The position numbers were made by a program, and so were the translations under genes. From DASXYG01 sp036502625 (GTDB lineage Bacteria; Actinomycetota; Actinomycetes; Streptosporangiales; Streptosporangiaceae): a stretch of DNA of 64,000 nt. The stretch covers positions 1 through 64,000 of the forward strand of contig DASXYG010000035.1 in the NCBI GenBank assembly GCA_036502625.1, written 5' to 3'. The notes beneath the pieces were generated by a model, which worked only from the letters and a program-made list of their open reading frames with translations, had not been told where the DNA came from and did no database searches. The first letter of the stretch is position 1, and every line of letters starts with the position of its first letter. Shown here piece by piece: positions 33,932 to 42,530 of this stretch.

Positions 33932-34219
33932 ATGGCCGACACGAAGAGGGCACAGTTGACCGCCGGGGTGAACGGCGATGGAAGGCAGCTCGATCTCGGC
34001 TTCTTCGCGATGCTGCTGCGCGACGAGCTGACCGGCGACGACAAGGCCACCGAGCCGATGTCCACCGGTGACGTGTACGTCGCCGCCGCGCTGCTCCGCG
34101 AGCTGTCCGCCGTCTACTCCGGCACCGACACGGCGGCGCTGGCGCGGGAGGTCTCCGACCGGCTCGCCGCCTCCGTCGGCGACACCGCGCCGTACGAACC
34201 CGGTCAGATCATCGCGTGA
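33932..34219 (+). CDS. small acidic hypothetical protein
   Basis: This 95-residue protein has no recognised domain. It is acidic and probably helical (LDLGFFAMLLRDELTGDDK, VYVAAALLRELSAVYSGTDTAALAREVSDRL). The ATG at 33932 lacks a strong ribosome site. Its 3' end overlaps the end of the convergent gene by 11 bases. It is divergent from the broken membrane protein gene. A real gene is likely because codon third positions are G/C-rich throughout. Confidence 0.6.
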   Translation: MADTKRAQLTAGVNGDGRQLDLGFFAMLLRDELTGDDKATEPMSTGDVYVAAALLRELSAVYSGTDTAALAREVSDRLAASVGDTAPYEPGQIIA

Positions 34220-34991
34220 CCCCGCGGGCCGGCGGGCCCGACCACCGGATCCGCGCCGAGCCGCGCCAGTGGTCCAGCAGCGAGCCGTCGCCCTCGACGC
34301 GCAGGCGGTCCGTGCCCGCGCGGTTCCACAGCAGCAGGTAGACGTCGGCCGCCGCGCCGGTCACCGCGCAGTCGGGGGTGCCGGAGGCGCCGTGCAGCAC
34401 CTCCACCTTGTCCGGGCCGATCCGCACCGTCCAGTCGGCGTCGGTGTCGGCGGCGCGCACGCCGAGCACCCGTGCGGGGTCGGCGCGCAGGCCGCCGTCG
34501 GGGCGGGTGAGGAAGCAGCTCAGCAGCTCGTCGATGCCGTCGGAGGCCAGCGCGGCGGCCGGCGGGGTGACCCGGCCCGCGGCGGTCTGCGCGTCGACGC
34601 GGTGGATGGCCGCCTCGTGCGCCTGCCGCCGCGCCCAGAACGCGACCGGGTTCGGCGCGGGCATGAAGCTCCAGCAGGCGAGGCCGGGCGGCGCGGACTC
34701 CAGGGCGGCGACCAGCGCGGCGTGGCTCTCGGTGTACCAGTCGACGAGGTCCGGGTCGCCGGGCGCGGTGTCGTAGTAGCGGCGCTTCTCCTCGCGGCCC
34801 ATCTCCTCGGCGCGCCCCTCGGCCACGAACGCGGTGGCCCATCTGTGCACGCCGCCGGTGTGCGCGACCAGGTCGCGGACGGACCAGTCGGGGCAGGTGG
34901 GCACGGGGGCGCCGAGCCCGGCGCGGCGCGCGGCGTCCGCGAGCATGCGGCCCTGCGCGCGCAGCGCGGCGATGTGCGCGGCGGTCTCCAT
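34209..34991 (-). CDS. maleylpyruvate isomerase N-terminal (DinB-fold) family protein
   Basis: The 260-residue product matches the TIGR03083/MDMPI_N family, a DinB-like four-helix fold used by mycothiol-dependent enzymes. Typical parts are VPTCPDWSVRDLVAHTGGVHRWA near residue 30, with metal-ligand His candidates, and RRQAHEAAIHRVDAQTA near residue 140 with two more. The C-terminal domain (LLLWNRAGTDRLRVEGD) is the usual partner domain. Mycothiol use fits an actinomycete. ATG 34991 is chosen; ATG 35009 is also in frame. The reaction is not known. Confidence 0.85.
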   Translation of the reverse strand: METAAHIAALRAQGRMLADAARRAGLGAPVPTCPDWSVRDLVAHTGGVHRWATAFVAEGRAEEMGREEKRRYYDTAPGDPDLVDWYTESHAALVAALESAPPGLACWSFMPAPNPVAFWARRQAHEAAIHRVDAQTAAGRVTPPAAALASDGIDELLSCFLTRPDGGLRADPARVLGVRAADTDADWTVRIGPDKVEVLHGASGTPDCAVTGAAADVYLLLWNRAGTDRLRVEGDGSLLDHWRGSARIRWSGPPARGVTR

Positions 34992-35074
34992 GGCTCGCGA
35001 TCCTGCCATGCGCACCACCGCGTACGGCCGGGCGTGTCCGGGACCGGCCGCCGGACCTGCGGGAACGTACGCGC

Positions 35075-35422
35075 TCAGCGGTGGCCGAGGACGTTCACCA
35101 CGTGGCCGTCGGGGTCGCGTACGAAGAACCTGCGCACACCCCACGGTTCGTCGCGGATCTCGTGCACGACCGGCGCGCCGGCCTGCGTCATGGCGGCGTA
35201 CGCGGCGTCGACGTCGGACACCTCGATGCTGACGTCCGGGTCGACGGCGGCCGACGCGTCGCGGGTCATCAGCATGAGCTGCGGCGACGTGGCGCCCGGC
35301 GGGGCGAGCGCGACGACCCAGCCGTGGTCCATGACGGGCGCGAGGCCGAGCCCGGCGTAGAAGGCGCGGGCCCGCTCCGGGTCGGAGGTGTGCAGGTCGG
35401 GCACGATGCGGCGGATGTCCAT
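35075..35422 (-). CDS. VOC family protein
   Basis: This 115-residue single-module glyoxalase-like protein begins MDIRRIVPDLHTSDPERARAF and ends VRDPDGHVVNVLGHR. It is close to bleomycin-resistance or glyoxalase_2 types and probably dimeric. The ATG at 35422 is the only suitable start. It is on the same strand as the methyltransferase gene upstream, 47 bases away. The ligand is unknown. Confidence 0.85.
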   Translation of the reverse strand: MDIRRIVPDLHTSDPERARAFYAGLGLAPVMDHGWVVALAPPGATSPQLMLMTRDASAAVDPDVSIEVSDVDAAYAAMTQAGAPVVHEIRDEPWGVRRFFVRDPDGHVVNVLGHR

Positions 35423-35469
35423 GGCGCGACCGTACGGGACGCCGCGCGGGCGCCGATTGGCGAAAACGG

Positions 35470-36324
35470 TCACCCGGGGCGCGCGGCGAGCAGCGTGAAC
35501 ATCACCGGGAGCGGCTGGCCGTCGGCGCGGACGCGGTAGCGCCCGTCCTCCTCGCGCGAGAAGAGGATGCCGAGCGGGTCGAAGCCCATGGAGGTGTGCT
35601 CCTCGAAGCCGGTGAGCCGCAGCCCGGCGCCGAGCGCCGCGGTGATGAGGTCGCCGATGCCGTGGGCGTACGACACGCTGGTGGGCGCGGCGAGGGCGGC
35701 GTCGGCGTTGGCGTACGAGCCCTGCTGGTCCTCGACGAACGCGCGGGTGTCCTGGTACGGCCAGCCGAACCGCGGCGGGTCGGCGGAGTCGAGCATGACG
35801 ACCATCGGGTGGAGGTCGGCCAGCACGAGGTGGCCGCCGGGGCGCAGGCAGCGGGCCGCCGACCGCATCCACGCGCCCATGTCGTCGATCCAGTTGATGA
35901 CGCCGATCGTGGCGTACGCGAGGTCGAAGCGGTCGTACAGCTCGGCGGGGAGGTCGGTGCTGTCGCCGGCGACGAACGCGGCGTCGACGCCGCAGCGCTC
36001 GGCGAGCTCGGCGGCCTTGGCCAGGGACGCCGGGGAGAGGTCGACCCCGGTGACCCGGGCGCCGCGGCGGGCCAGCGTGATCGTGTCGAACCCGATGTGG
36101 CACTGGACGTGCAGGACGTCGAGCCCGGCGACGTCGCCGACGGCGGAGCGCACGGCGCGCTCCTCGATGTCGGTCAGCGTGGACTCGCCGGCGAGCAGCG
36201 CGGCCACGTCGTAATAGCGGTCGTCGCCGTTGCCGTGGACCGCGGCCAGGGAGTCCCAGTAGGCGCGGTTGATGCGGGCGCGTTCCGCGCTGGAAACGGC
36301 GCGGTCACCGTCGTCGGCGTTCAC
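35470..36324 (-). CDS. class I SAM-dependent methyltransferase
   Basis: This protein of about 284 residues has motif I LDVLHVQCHIGFDTITLARRGARVTGVDLSP, where the GxGxG loop is replaced by QCHIGFD, a known subgroup. RFDLAYATIGVINWI and CLRPGGHLVLADLHPM follow. The start is not firm; GTG 36324 is used because the family N-terminus (RARINRAYWDSLA) comes shortly after. It is divergent from sepF. The methyl acceptor is unknown. Confidence 0.82.
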   Translation of the reverse strand: MNADDGDRAVSSAERARINRAYWDSLAAVHGNGDDRYYDVAALLAGESTLTDIEERAVRSAVGDVAGLDVLHVQCHIGFDTITLARRGARVTGVDLSPASLAKAAELAERCGVDAAFVAGDSTDLPAELYDRFDLAYATIGVINWIDDMGAWMRSAARCLRPGGHLVLADLHPMVVMLDSADPPRFGWPYQDTRAFVEDQQGSYANADAALAAPTSVSYAHGIGDLITAALGAGLRLTGFEEHTSMGFDPLGILFSREEDGRYRVRADGQPLPVMFTLLAARPG

Positions 36325-36463
36325 GGCGCCGAGTATGCACCGCGGCGGTGACACGGCGCCACGAGGTTTCGCCGGAGTGCGACCCGCTCGGCGTTGCGCC
36401 GCGATCATCGGCCGGTTCGCCGCTATCGTCCGGGATATCGGACCTTCACGTAAGGACTCGCAT

Positions 36464-36922
36464 ATGGCTTTCGCGCTCCGCAGGATGGCCGCCTATCTGG
36501 GCCTGGTCGCCGAGGACGTCGACGACCGCGACCACGCGTACTCCGAGTCCGACGCCGAGGTCTCCTGGGCCGACGGCCTGGACGGCGACAAGTACGAGGT
36601 GCCGGACGACCACCCGGAGGTGCGCTCCACGGTGGCCGCGTTCCCGGCGGCCGGCCAGCGGACCACGATCAGCACGGTGCCGATCACCCTGCACCCGCAC
36701 GCGTACAACGACGTCCTGATCGTCGGGCACTACTTCCGCGAGGGCGTCCCGGTGATCATGGACCTGACGTCGCTCGACGACGCCGACGCCAAGCGGCTCG
36801 TCGACTTCGGCGCCGGCCTGATCTTCGGCCTGCGCGGCGACATCGACCGCGTCGACCGCAAGGTGTTCCTGCTCTCGCCCGAGGGCGTCACCGTGACCAG
36901 CGACAAGCGCGCCGCGTCCTGA
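36464..36922 (+). CDS. SepF-type cell division protein, orphan copy
   Basis: This 152-residue SepF homologue would bind FtsZ polymers and the membrane at the division site. It has the membrane-binding N-terminus MAFALRRMAAYLGL, an acidic linker, and the SepF core PVIMDLTSLDDADAKRLVDFGAGLIFGLRGDIDRVDRKVFLLSP. The main sepF is normally found after ftsZ and ylmE; no division genes are near here, so this is likely a second, SflA/SflB-like copy, as known in streptomycetes. The ATG follows AAGGA. Confidence 0.88.
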   Translation: MAFALRRMAAYLGLVAEDVDDRDHAYSESDAEVSWADGLDGDKYEVPDDHPEVRSTVAAFPAAGQRTTISTVPITLHPHAYNDVLIVGHYFREGVPVIMDLTSLDDADAKRLVDFGAGLIFGLRGDIDRVDRKVFLLSPEGVTVTSDKRAAS

Positions 36923-36948
36923 CCTGGCCCCGTACGCACGGTCAGGTC
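36921..36948. terminator. hairpin between convergent sepF-like and membrane protein genes
   Basis: An outer stem GACCTG/CAGGTC encloses an inner stem CCGT/ACGG. It spans the stop codons of both convergent genes and could end transcription from either side. There is no T-tract. Confidence 0.45.
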
Positions 36949-37490
36949 CGGCGGCGCAGGACCAGCAGGACGGCGAACGAGGCGACGGCGAGCGCGGCCG
37001 CCGCCCCCGCGCCGATGCCCCAGGCGCGCATGGTGGTCGCGTAGTCGGGGTCGACGCGCAGGCCGTAGATGCGGCCGTTGTCGGACGACCGGTCCGGGTT
37101 CGCCGCCGATCCGAAGCAGGAGACCGTGAAGACGCCGCCGCGCGGCGCCGTGAACACGCCGATCGTGACGGTGATCCGGTCGCGGCCGCCGGGCGGCGGG
37201 AACCGCAGCCGGAACGCGTCACCGGCGCCGCCGTCGAACGCGCACGTCACCGCCGCCGCGGGCTTCTGCCCGATGACCTTCAGCCGGTAGCGGGACCCGG
37301 CGGTGAGGTCGGCGCGCGCCGAGGAGTCCTTGCCGTCGGTCATGTCGGACAGCGCGTTGCGGCCCTTCTCCAGCAGCGCCGTCGCGGCCACGCCGCCGCC
37401 GCACACGAGCGCGGCCAGGAGCAGCACACCAGGCAGGACGTACCACGCCGCGCTCGCTCGCCGCCTCGGCCGCGGGCCGGGTATCGCCAT
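36942..37490 (-). CDS. hypothetical membrane protein
   Basis: This 182-residue protein has a membrane segment near residues 15-37 (AWYVLPGVLLLAALVCGGGV) and another at the C-terminus (GIGAGAAAALAVASFAVLLV) followed by RRRT. The roughly 110 residues between them are outside the cell, with two Cys that could form a disulfide (AVTCAFDGG and VSCFGSA). No known family is recognised. It shares a 182-base upstream region with the transketolase operon on the other strand. Confidence 0.7.
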   Translation of the reverse strand: MAIPGPRPRRRASAAWYVLPGVLLLAALVCGGGVAATALLEKGRNALSDMTDGKDSSARADLTAGSRYRLKVIGQKPAAAVTCAFDGGAGDAFRLRFPPPGGRDRITVTIGVFTAPRGGVFTVSCFGSAANPDRSSDNGRIYGLRVDPDYATTMRAWGIGAGAAAALAVASFAVLLVLRRRT

Positions 37491-37613
37491 GCGCCGCTCC
37501 CGCCCTCGACCGCCGTAGGTGACCAGCCATGATAAGGCGCCGCAATTACGCGCACCGGATGCCGGGCAACCGTGATCGAACCTTGACAGCGCATTCCTGA
37601 CCGGAGATGCTGA

Positions 37614-37647
37614 TTCCGCATTACAGATTGCATTTCATATTACGGAA
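37614..37647. promoter_or_regulatory. paired 15-bp operator boxes before the transketolase operon
   Basis: Box 1 (37614-37628, TTCCGCATTACAGAT) and box 2 (37633-37647, TTTCATATTACGGAA) start 19 bp apart. Box 2 matches boxes in front of the ABC transporter genes at 48.6-48.8 kb and the permease at 55.7 kb. The box is an imperfect palindrome typical of IclR-family targets. It ends 25 bases before the GTG start of the transketolase gene. Confidence 0.6.
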
Positions 37648-37672
37648 TAGCCGATCGACTGCAGGAGCTCGA

Positions 37673-38548
37673 GTGCAGGCAATCCCCCCGCGCGGTACCC
37701 CCGAACGCGCCGAACTGGCCGCCCGGCTCGCCGACCGCGCCAAGTTCGTCCGTACCGAGACGGTCCGGCTCTCCCGCATCGCCGGGGCCGGCCACTACAC
37801 GGCCGCGTTCTCCGCGGCCGAGCTGTTCGCCGCGCTGTACTACGCCGGGCTCAGCTACGATCCCGCCCGTCCTGACTGGCCGGACCGCGACCGCTTCGTC
37901 CTCAGCAAGGGCCACGCCGCCATCGGCCTGTACCCGGTGCTCGCCGACGTCGGCTTCTTCGACGCCGCCGAGCTTGAGCGGTACACCCGGCTCGGCAGCC
38001 CGTACGGCGACCACCCGGACATGAAGAAGATCGCCGGGGTGGACTTCAGCTCCGGTTCGCTGGGCCACGGGCTGTCCATCTCCGTCGGCATGGCGTACGC
38101 CGCGCGCATCACCGGCCGCGCGTACCGGACGTTCTGCATGCTGGGCGACGGCGAGCTGCACGAGGGCCAGGTGTGGGAGGCGGCCATGTCCGCTGGCCAC
38201 TACGGGCTGAGCTCGCTCGTTGCGGTCGTCGACCGCAACCGGCTCTGCATCGACGGCTTCACCAGCGACGTGATGGCCGTGGAGCCGATCGAGGACCGCT
38301 TCGCCGCGTTCGGCTGGCGGACGCGGCGCATCGACGGCCACGACCTCGACGCGGTGCTCGACGCGTTCGCCGAGCTGCCCGAGCCGGGCGCGGGCGCGCC
38401 CACGCTGCTGGTCGCCGACACCGTGAAGGGCCGCGGTGTACGGCGGATGGAGTTCAGCCCCGACTGGCACGTCGGCAACCTGGTCGGCGCCGACTACGAC
38501 GACGTCATGGCCGAGCTCGAGGCCGGCCTGCGAGAGGTGGCCAAGTGA
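37673..38548 (+). CDS. transketolase, N-terminal (TPP-binding) subunit
   Basis: This 291-residue protein is the thiamine-diphosphate-binding half of a split transketolase. It has LSKGHAAIGLYP, SSGSLGHGLSISVGMAYA and the GDGELHEGQVWEAAMSAGHYGLSSLVAVVDRN Mg/TPP motif. Split forms are often used in secondary or catabolic pathways, transferring two-carbon ketol units. GTG 37673 has AGGAGC five to six bases before it. It overlaps the second-half gene by four bases. It is the first gene of a three-gene operon preceded by shared operator boxes. Confidence 0.9.
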   Translation: MQAIPPRGTPERAELAARLADRAKFVRTETVRLSRIAGAGHYTAAFSAAELFAALYYAGLSYDPARPDWPDRDRFVLSKGHAAIGLYPVLADVGFFDAAELERYTRLGSPYGDHPDMKKIAGVDFSSGSLGHGLSISVGMAYAARITGRAYRTFCMLGDGELHEGQVWEAAMSAGHYGLSSLVAVVDRNRLCIDGFTSDVMAVEPIEDRFAAFGWRTRRIDGHDLDAVLDAFAELPEPGAGAPTLLVADTVKGRGVRRMEFSPDWHVGNLVGADYDDVMAELEAGLREVAK

Positions 38549-39561
38549 GCGCGCAGCAGGACGCCGCGGAGATCTTCGGCAACTCCGGCACGGGGCTGAA
38601 GGACGCCCGGTCCGCGGATGGCAGCGACACGCGCGCGATCCCGGCGTTCGTGTTCGGCGAGGAGCTGGCCGACATCGCCGACCGCGACCCGCGGGTGGCC
38701 GTGCTCACCGCGGACCTGGCACGGTCCAACCGCGCCAGCGACTTCGCCGCGCGCCACCCGGACCGGTTCGTCAACGTCGGCATCGCCGAGAAGAACATGA
38801 TCACCATGGCGGCCGGCATGGCGTCGGCGGGGCTGGTGCCGTTCGCGGCCACGTTCGCGTCGTTCTCCGCGCTGCTGTGCTGCGAGCAGATCCGTACGGA
38901 CTGCGCGTACCCGCGGATGCCCGTACGGGTCGTCGGCCACCATTCCGGCATGTCGATGGGCTTCTACGGCACGAGTCACCACAGTCTGGAAGACCTCGGC
39001 ATCATGCGGACGCTCGCCGAGCTGACGGTGGTCTGCGCGACCGACGCGAACCACCTGCGCGCGGTGCTGCGCGCGTCCATGGACCACCCGGGCGCGATGT
39101 ACATCCGGCTCGGCCGGGGCCGCGACCCCGAGGTGTACGCGGACGTGCCGGAGATCACCTTCGGGAAGGCCGTACGGCTGCGCGACGGCGGCGACCTGAC
39201 GATCATCGCGACCGGCTCGGAGGTGGCGCCCGCGGTGGCCGCCGCCGCGTCGCTCGCGGACGCCGGGATATCCGCGCGGGTCGTGGACATGCACACGGTC
39301 AGCCACATCGACGCCGGGGAGGTGGCCGCGGCCGCGCGGGACACCGGTGCGATCCTGACCGTCGAGGAGCACAACGTCACCAACGGCCTCGGCACGGCGG
39401 TCGGCGAGGTGCTCCTGTCATCCGGTCTCGGCGGCACGCCGTTCCGCAAGCACGGCGTGCCGGACGAGTACGTGCCGGTGGGCCCGCCCGCCGCGCTGTA
39501 CGCCCACTACAAGCTGGACGCCGACGGGATCGCAGGCGTAGCGAAGGAGCTGGTCGCATGA
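38545..39561 (+). CDS. transketolase, C-terminal (Pyr) subunit
   Basis: This 338-residue partner half carries the pyrimidine-binding and C-terminal domains. It has RFVNVGIAEKNMITMAAGMASAGLVPF with the catalytic Glu, GFYGTSHHSLEDLGIMRTL, MYIRLGRGRDPEVY and TVEEHNVTNGLGTAVGEVL. The GTG start overlaps the previous stop (GTGA) and its own stop overlaps the aminotransferase ATG. It forms one active site with the N-terminal half. Confidence 0.9.
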   Translation: MSAQQDAAEIFGNSGTGLKDARSADGSDTRAIPAFVFGEELADIADRDPRVAVLTADLARSNRASDFAARHPDRFVNVGIAEKNMITMAAGMASAGLVPFAATFASFSALLCCEQIRTDCAYPRMPVRVVGHHSGMSMGFYGTSHHSLEDLGIMRTLAELTVVCATDANHLRAVLRASMDHPGAMYIRLGRGRDPEVYADVPEITFGKAVRLRDGGDLTIIATGSEVAPAVAAAASLADAGISARVVDMHTVSHIDAGEVAAAARDTGAILTVEEHNVTNGLGTAVGEVLLSSGLGGTPFRKHGVPDEYVPVGPPAALYAHYKLDADGIAGVAKELVA

Positions 39562-40766
39562 GCAATGACGCAACCCTGCGGAAGCGGGCCGCCGCCGCGC
39601 TGCCCAACGGCGTGTACGGCCACATGCTGGTGAACGCGCTCGGCGACCCGTACCCGCAGTTCATCGCCAAGGCCGACGGCGTGCGGCTGACCGACGTCGA
39701 CGGGCGCGAGTACGTGGACGTCATGTGCGCGTACGGGCCGATGCTGCTCGGCTACGGGCACCCGGGCGTGCGGGCGGCCGCGCGTGCGCAGGAGGACCTC
39801 GGCGACTGCGTCACCGGCACGCCGCCGGTCATGGTCGAGCTGGCCGAGCTGTTCGTCGACACGGTGGCCGCCGCGGACTGGGCGATGTTCGCGAAGAACG
39901 GCACGGACGCCACGACCACCTGCGTGACGATCGCGCGCGCCGCGACCGGTAAGAAGAAGGTGCTGGTCGCGCGGGGTTCGTACCACGGCGCGGCGCCCTG
40001 GTGCGTGTCGCGCGGCGAGGGCGTCACCCCGGAGGACCAGGCGCATCTGGTGTTCTTCGAGTACAACGACCTGGCGTCCGTGCGCGCCGCGGTGGACGAG
40101 GCCGGCGACGACCTGGCCGCGGTCCTGGTGACGCCGTTCCGCCACGACCTGAAGCGGGAGCAGGAGCTCGCCGACCCGGAGTTCGCGAAGGGCCTGCGGG
40201 AGATCTGCGACCGTACGGGCGCGGCGCTGATCCTGGACGACGTGCGCTGCGGGTTCCGGCTCGACCTGGCCGGGAGCTGGGAGCCGCTCGGCGTGCGCCC
40301 GGACCTGTCCGCGTGGTCGAAGGCCATCGCGAACGGCTACGCCCTGGCCGCGGTGACCGGTACGGACGCCCTCCGCGAGGCCGTCGCCCGGGTGTTCGTG
40401 ACGGGTTCGTTCTGGTACTCCGCGGTGTCCATGGCGGCCGCGAAGGCCACCCTGACGGAGCTGCGCGAGACCGACGCGATCGCCCGCGTCGAACGCGCCG
40501 GGACCCGCCTGCGCACCGGCCTCGCCGCCCAGGCGGAGTCCCACGACTTCCTGATCACCCAGTCCGGCCCCGTGCAGATGCCGCTGCTCACCTTCGCGGA
40601 CGACCCCGACTTCACGGTCGGCCGCCGCTGGGCCCAGGAATGCGCCCGCCGCGGGGTGTACGTCCACCCCTGGCACAACTGGTTCCTCTCCGCCGCCCAC
40701 ACGGACGCGGAGATCGACCTGGCCCTGTCCCGCACTGAGGACGCCTTCGCGGCGTTGCGCGCCTAG
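39558..40766 (+). CDS. class III PLP-dependent aminotransferase (GSA-like)
   Basis: The 402-residue protein resembles glutamate-1-semialdehyde aminomutase-type enzymes. It has FAKNGTDATTTCVTIARAATG, the PLP Asp in LILDDVRCGFRLDLAG and the Schiff-base Lys in SAWSKAIANGYALAA. It ends HPWHNWFLSAAHTDAEIDLAL. It is unlikely to be a haem biosynthesis enzyme, because the operon joins it to a transketolase. It more likely moves an amino group to or from an imported substrate or a carbonyl product of the cluster. ATGA overlap with the transketolase gene. Confidence 0.88.
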   Translation: MSNDATLRKRAAAALPNGVYGHMLVNALGDPYPQFIAKADGVRLTDVDGREYVDVMCAYGPMLLGYGHPGVRAAARAQEDLGDCVTGTPPVMVELAELFVDTVAAADWAMFAKNGTDATTTCVTIARAATGKKKVLVARGSYHGAAPWCVSRGEGVTPEDQAHLVFFEYNDLASVRAAVDEAGDDLAAVLVTPFRHDLKREQELADPEFAKGLREICDRTGAALILDDVRCGFRLDLAGSWEPLGVRPDLSAWSKAIANGYALAAVTGTDALREAVARVFVTGSFWYSAVSMAAAKATLTELRETDAIARVERAGTRLRTGLAAQAESHDFLITQSGPVQMPLLTFADDPDFTVGRRWAQECARRGVYVHPWHNWFLSAAHTDAEIDLALSRTEDAFAALRA

Positions 40767-40779
40767 GCCTCCATTGCGA

Positions 40780-40817
40780 CAGCCGCCCGTCCCGTGCGCG
40801 TACGGGGCGGGCGGCTG
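40780..40817. terminator. bidirectional terminator hairpin
   Basis: A 16-bp stem (CAGCCGCCCGTCCCGT with ACGGGGCGGGCGGCTG, one G-T pair) closes a 6-base loop. It lies exactly between the convergent aminotransferase and ureohydrolase genes and could end transcription from both. There is no T-tract, as is usual in high-GC actinomycetes. Confidence 0.75.
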
Positions 40818-40823
40818 CGGCGT

Positions 40824-41765
40824 TCAGCGGGTGCGGGCGGCGGCGATGAGGTGCAGGAACTCCAGGATCATGCGGGCGGCCAGGCTGCCGGTCTGGCCGT
40901 ACGGGTCGTGGGGTGGGCTGACCGTGTTGACGTCGACGGCGGCGATCGGGATTCCGGAGAACGCCCGGGCCAGTTCGATGCCCTCCGCCGCGGTGAAGCC
41001 ACCCCACTCCGGGGTGCAGACGCCGGGGGCTACGGACGGGTCGAAGACGTCCATGTCCCAGCAGAGGTAGACGGGGCGGGCGGCTGCACGGGCGAGGATG
41101 GCGCGGGCCGAGGCGGCCAGGCCCGTCTCGCGGACCTCCGGCATGGTCATGACGGTGTAGCCGAGGTCGCGGGCGTAGGCCACCGCGCCGGGGAACGTGG
41201 TCGTGCCGCGTACGCCCAGGTGGGTGGACGCGGCCGGGTCGACGACGCCCTCCTCGACGGCGCGGGCGAACGTCGTGGCGTTGGTGTACGGCTCGGCGGG
41301 GTCGCCGGGGTAGGCGTCGGTGTGCGCGTCGAGGTGGACGACCGCCAGCGGGCCGCGGCGCGCGGCGACCGCGCGGAGCTGCGGCAGCGTGACGGCGCCG
41401 TCGCCGCCGATGGTCAGCGGGGTGGCGCCGGCGGCGAGGATCGCCGCGACCGCCGCCTCGATGCGCGGGAACGCCGCGTCGGGACGACCCGGCGTGACGT
41501 CGACGTTGCCCGCGTCGGCGACGCGCAGCCGGTCACGCACCGCGCCGTCCGCGACGTCCACCAGGGCGGGCCGGGTCTGCGCGGACATCACCCGTACGTG
41601 GTCCGGGCCCTGCCGGGAGCCGACCCGGTGCGGGTCGGTGGCGATGTCGTACGGCACGCCGAGCGCGATGACGTCCGCGCCCGGTGCGGCCGCCGCGTCG
41701 GGCACGCCGAGCAGCGTGCCCCGCGCGGGACGCACCTCGGCGGGGGACGGCCATGACTGATCCAT
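40824..41765 (-). CDS. ureohydrolase (agmatinase/arginase) family protein with altered metal site
   Basis: This 313-residue protein has the ureohydrolase fold. DAHTD is at residues 146-150 and CWDMDVFDPSVAPGVCTPEWGG near 235-256, both conserved. But the first metal motif, usually GGDH, reads GGDG (Gly123), and the substrate-loop His-Gly reads Asn-Ala (TNATTF, residues 161-166). The loss of a Mn-ligand His suggests a different metal site or a different amide or guanidine substrate, or loss of activity. It is encoded 43 bases after a GntR gene, probably one transcript, and convergent with the transketolase/aminotransferase operon. Confidence 0.85.
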   Translation of the reverse strand: MDQSWPSPAEVRPARGTLLGVPDAAAAPGADVIALGVPYDIATDPHRVGSRQGPDHVRVMSAQTRPALVDVADGAVRDRLRVADAGNVDVTPGRPDAAFPRIEAAVAAILAAGATPLTIGGDGAVTLPQLRAVAARRGPLAVVHLDAHTDAYPGDPAEPYTNATTFARAVEEGVVDPAASTHLGVRGTTTFPGAVAYARDLGYTVMTMPEVRETGLAASARAILARAAARPVYLCWDMDVFDPSVAPGVCTPEWGGFTAAEGIELARAFSGIPIAAVDVNTVSPPHDPYGQTGSLAARMILEFLHLIAAARTR

Positions 41766-41808
41766 CGGGGGCTCCTTCGCTGGCGGTTCGGGTGGGTGCG
41801 GCGGCGCG

Positions 41809-42519
41809 TCAGCCCGACGTGTCGCGCTCGTGCGTGCCGACCAGGGCGGACACCATGTCCAGGTGGTCGCTCATCGCGGCGGCGGCGGCCGCGCTGTCGT
41901 GCGCGCGGACCGCCGCGAGGATCTTCTGGTGGCCGGTCAGGGAGTGCCGGCGGCCCGCGGCCGTACGGTGCGACTCCCGCCGTACGTCCGCGATCCACTC
42001 CGCGGTGGTCTCCACGACGGCGGTCAGCAGCGGGTTCTGGGTGGCGCGCGCGACGGCCGCGTGGAACCGCTCGTCCAGCTCGGCGGAGCGCGCCGGCGTC
42101 AGCGCGCCCCGCGACTCCTCGATGACGCGCTCCAGGTTGAGCAGGTCGGCGGGGGTGGCGCGGTCGGCGGCGCGGGCCGCGATGGACGGTTCGAGCGCGG
42201 CGCGGAGGTCCTGCATCTCCAACAGGCCGCGGCGGCTCTCGGACAGCGCGCCGAGCAGCCGCCCGGCGTTCTGCGGCTCGGTGATGCGGGTGCCGCGGCC
42301 GGGCCGCCGGTCGACGATGCCCTTCAGCTCCAGCTCGTGGATGGCCTCGCGGACCAGCGCCCGGCTCGCCCCCAGCATCTCGGCCAGGTCGCGCTCGGAC
42401 GGCAGCCGGTCGCCGGACCGCAGCTCACCCCCGGCGATGAGCCGCTGCACGAGGGCGGTCAGCGCCTCGGGGCCCGGCGACGCCTCGGCCATCAGCGCCG
42501 ACCAGTCGATCACCCGCAC
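41809..42519 (-). CDS. GntR-family regulator, FadR/FCD type
   Basis: The 236-residue regulator has an N-terminal winged HTH (ELRSGDRLPSERDLAEMLGASRALVREAIHELELKGIVDRRPGRGTRI) and a C-terminal FCD domain (DLRAALEPSIAARAADRAT, DERFHAAVARATQNPLL, GHQKILAAVRAHDSAAAAAAM) with the His and Asp expected for a metal-dependent ligand site. Two copies of TTGGTC-GACCAA-like palindromes lie just upstream of its start, so it probably controls itself and the ureohydrolase gene. Confidence 0.92.
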   Translation of the reverse strand: MRVIDWSALMAEASPGPEALTALVQRLIAGGELRSGDRLPSERDLAEMLGASRALVREAIHELELKGIVDRRPGRGTRITEPQNAGRLLGALSESRRGLLEMQDLRAALEPSIAARAADRATPADLLNLERVIEESRGALTPARSAELDERFHAAVARATQNPLLTAVVETTAEWIADVRRESHRTAAGRRHSLTGHQKILAAVRAHDSAAAAAAMSDHLDMVSALVGTHERDTSG

Positions 42520-42530
42520 GCGGCCGCTCC

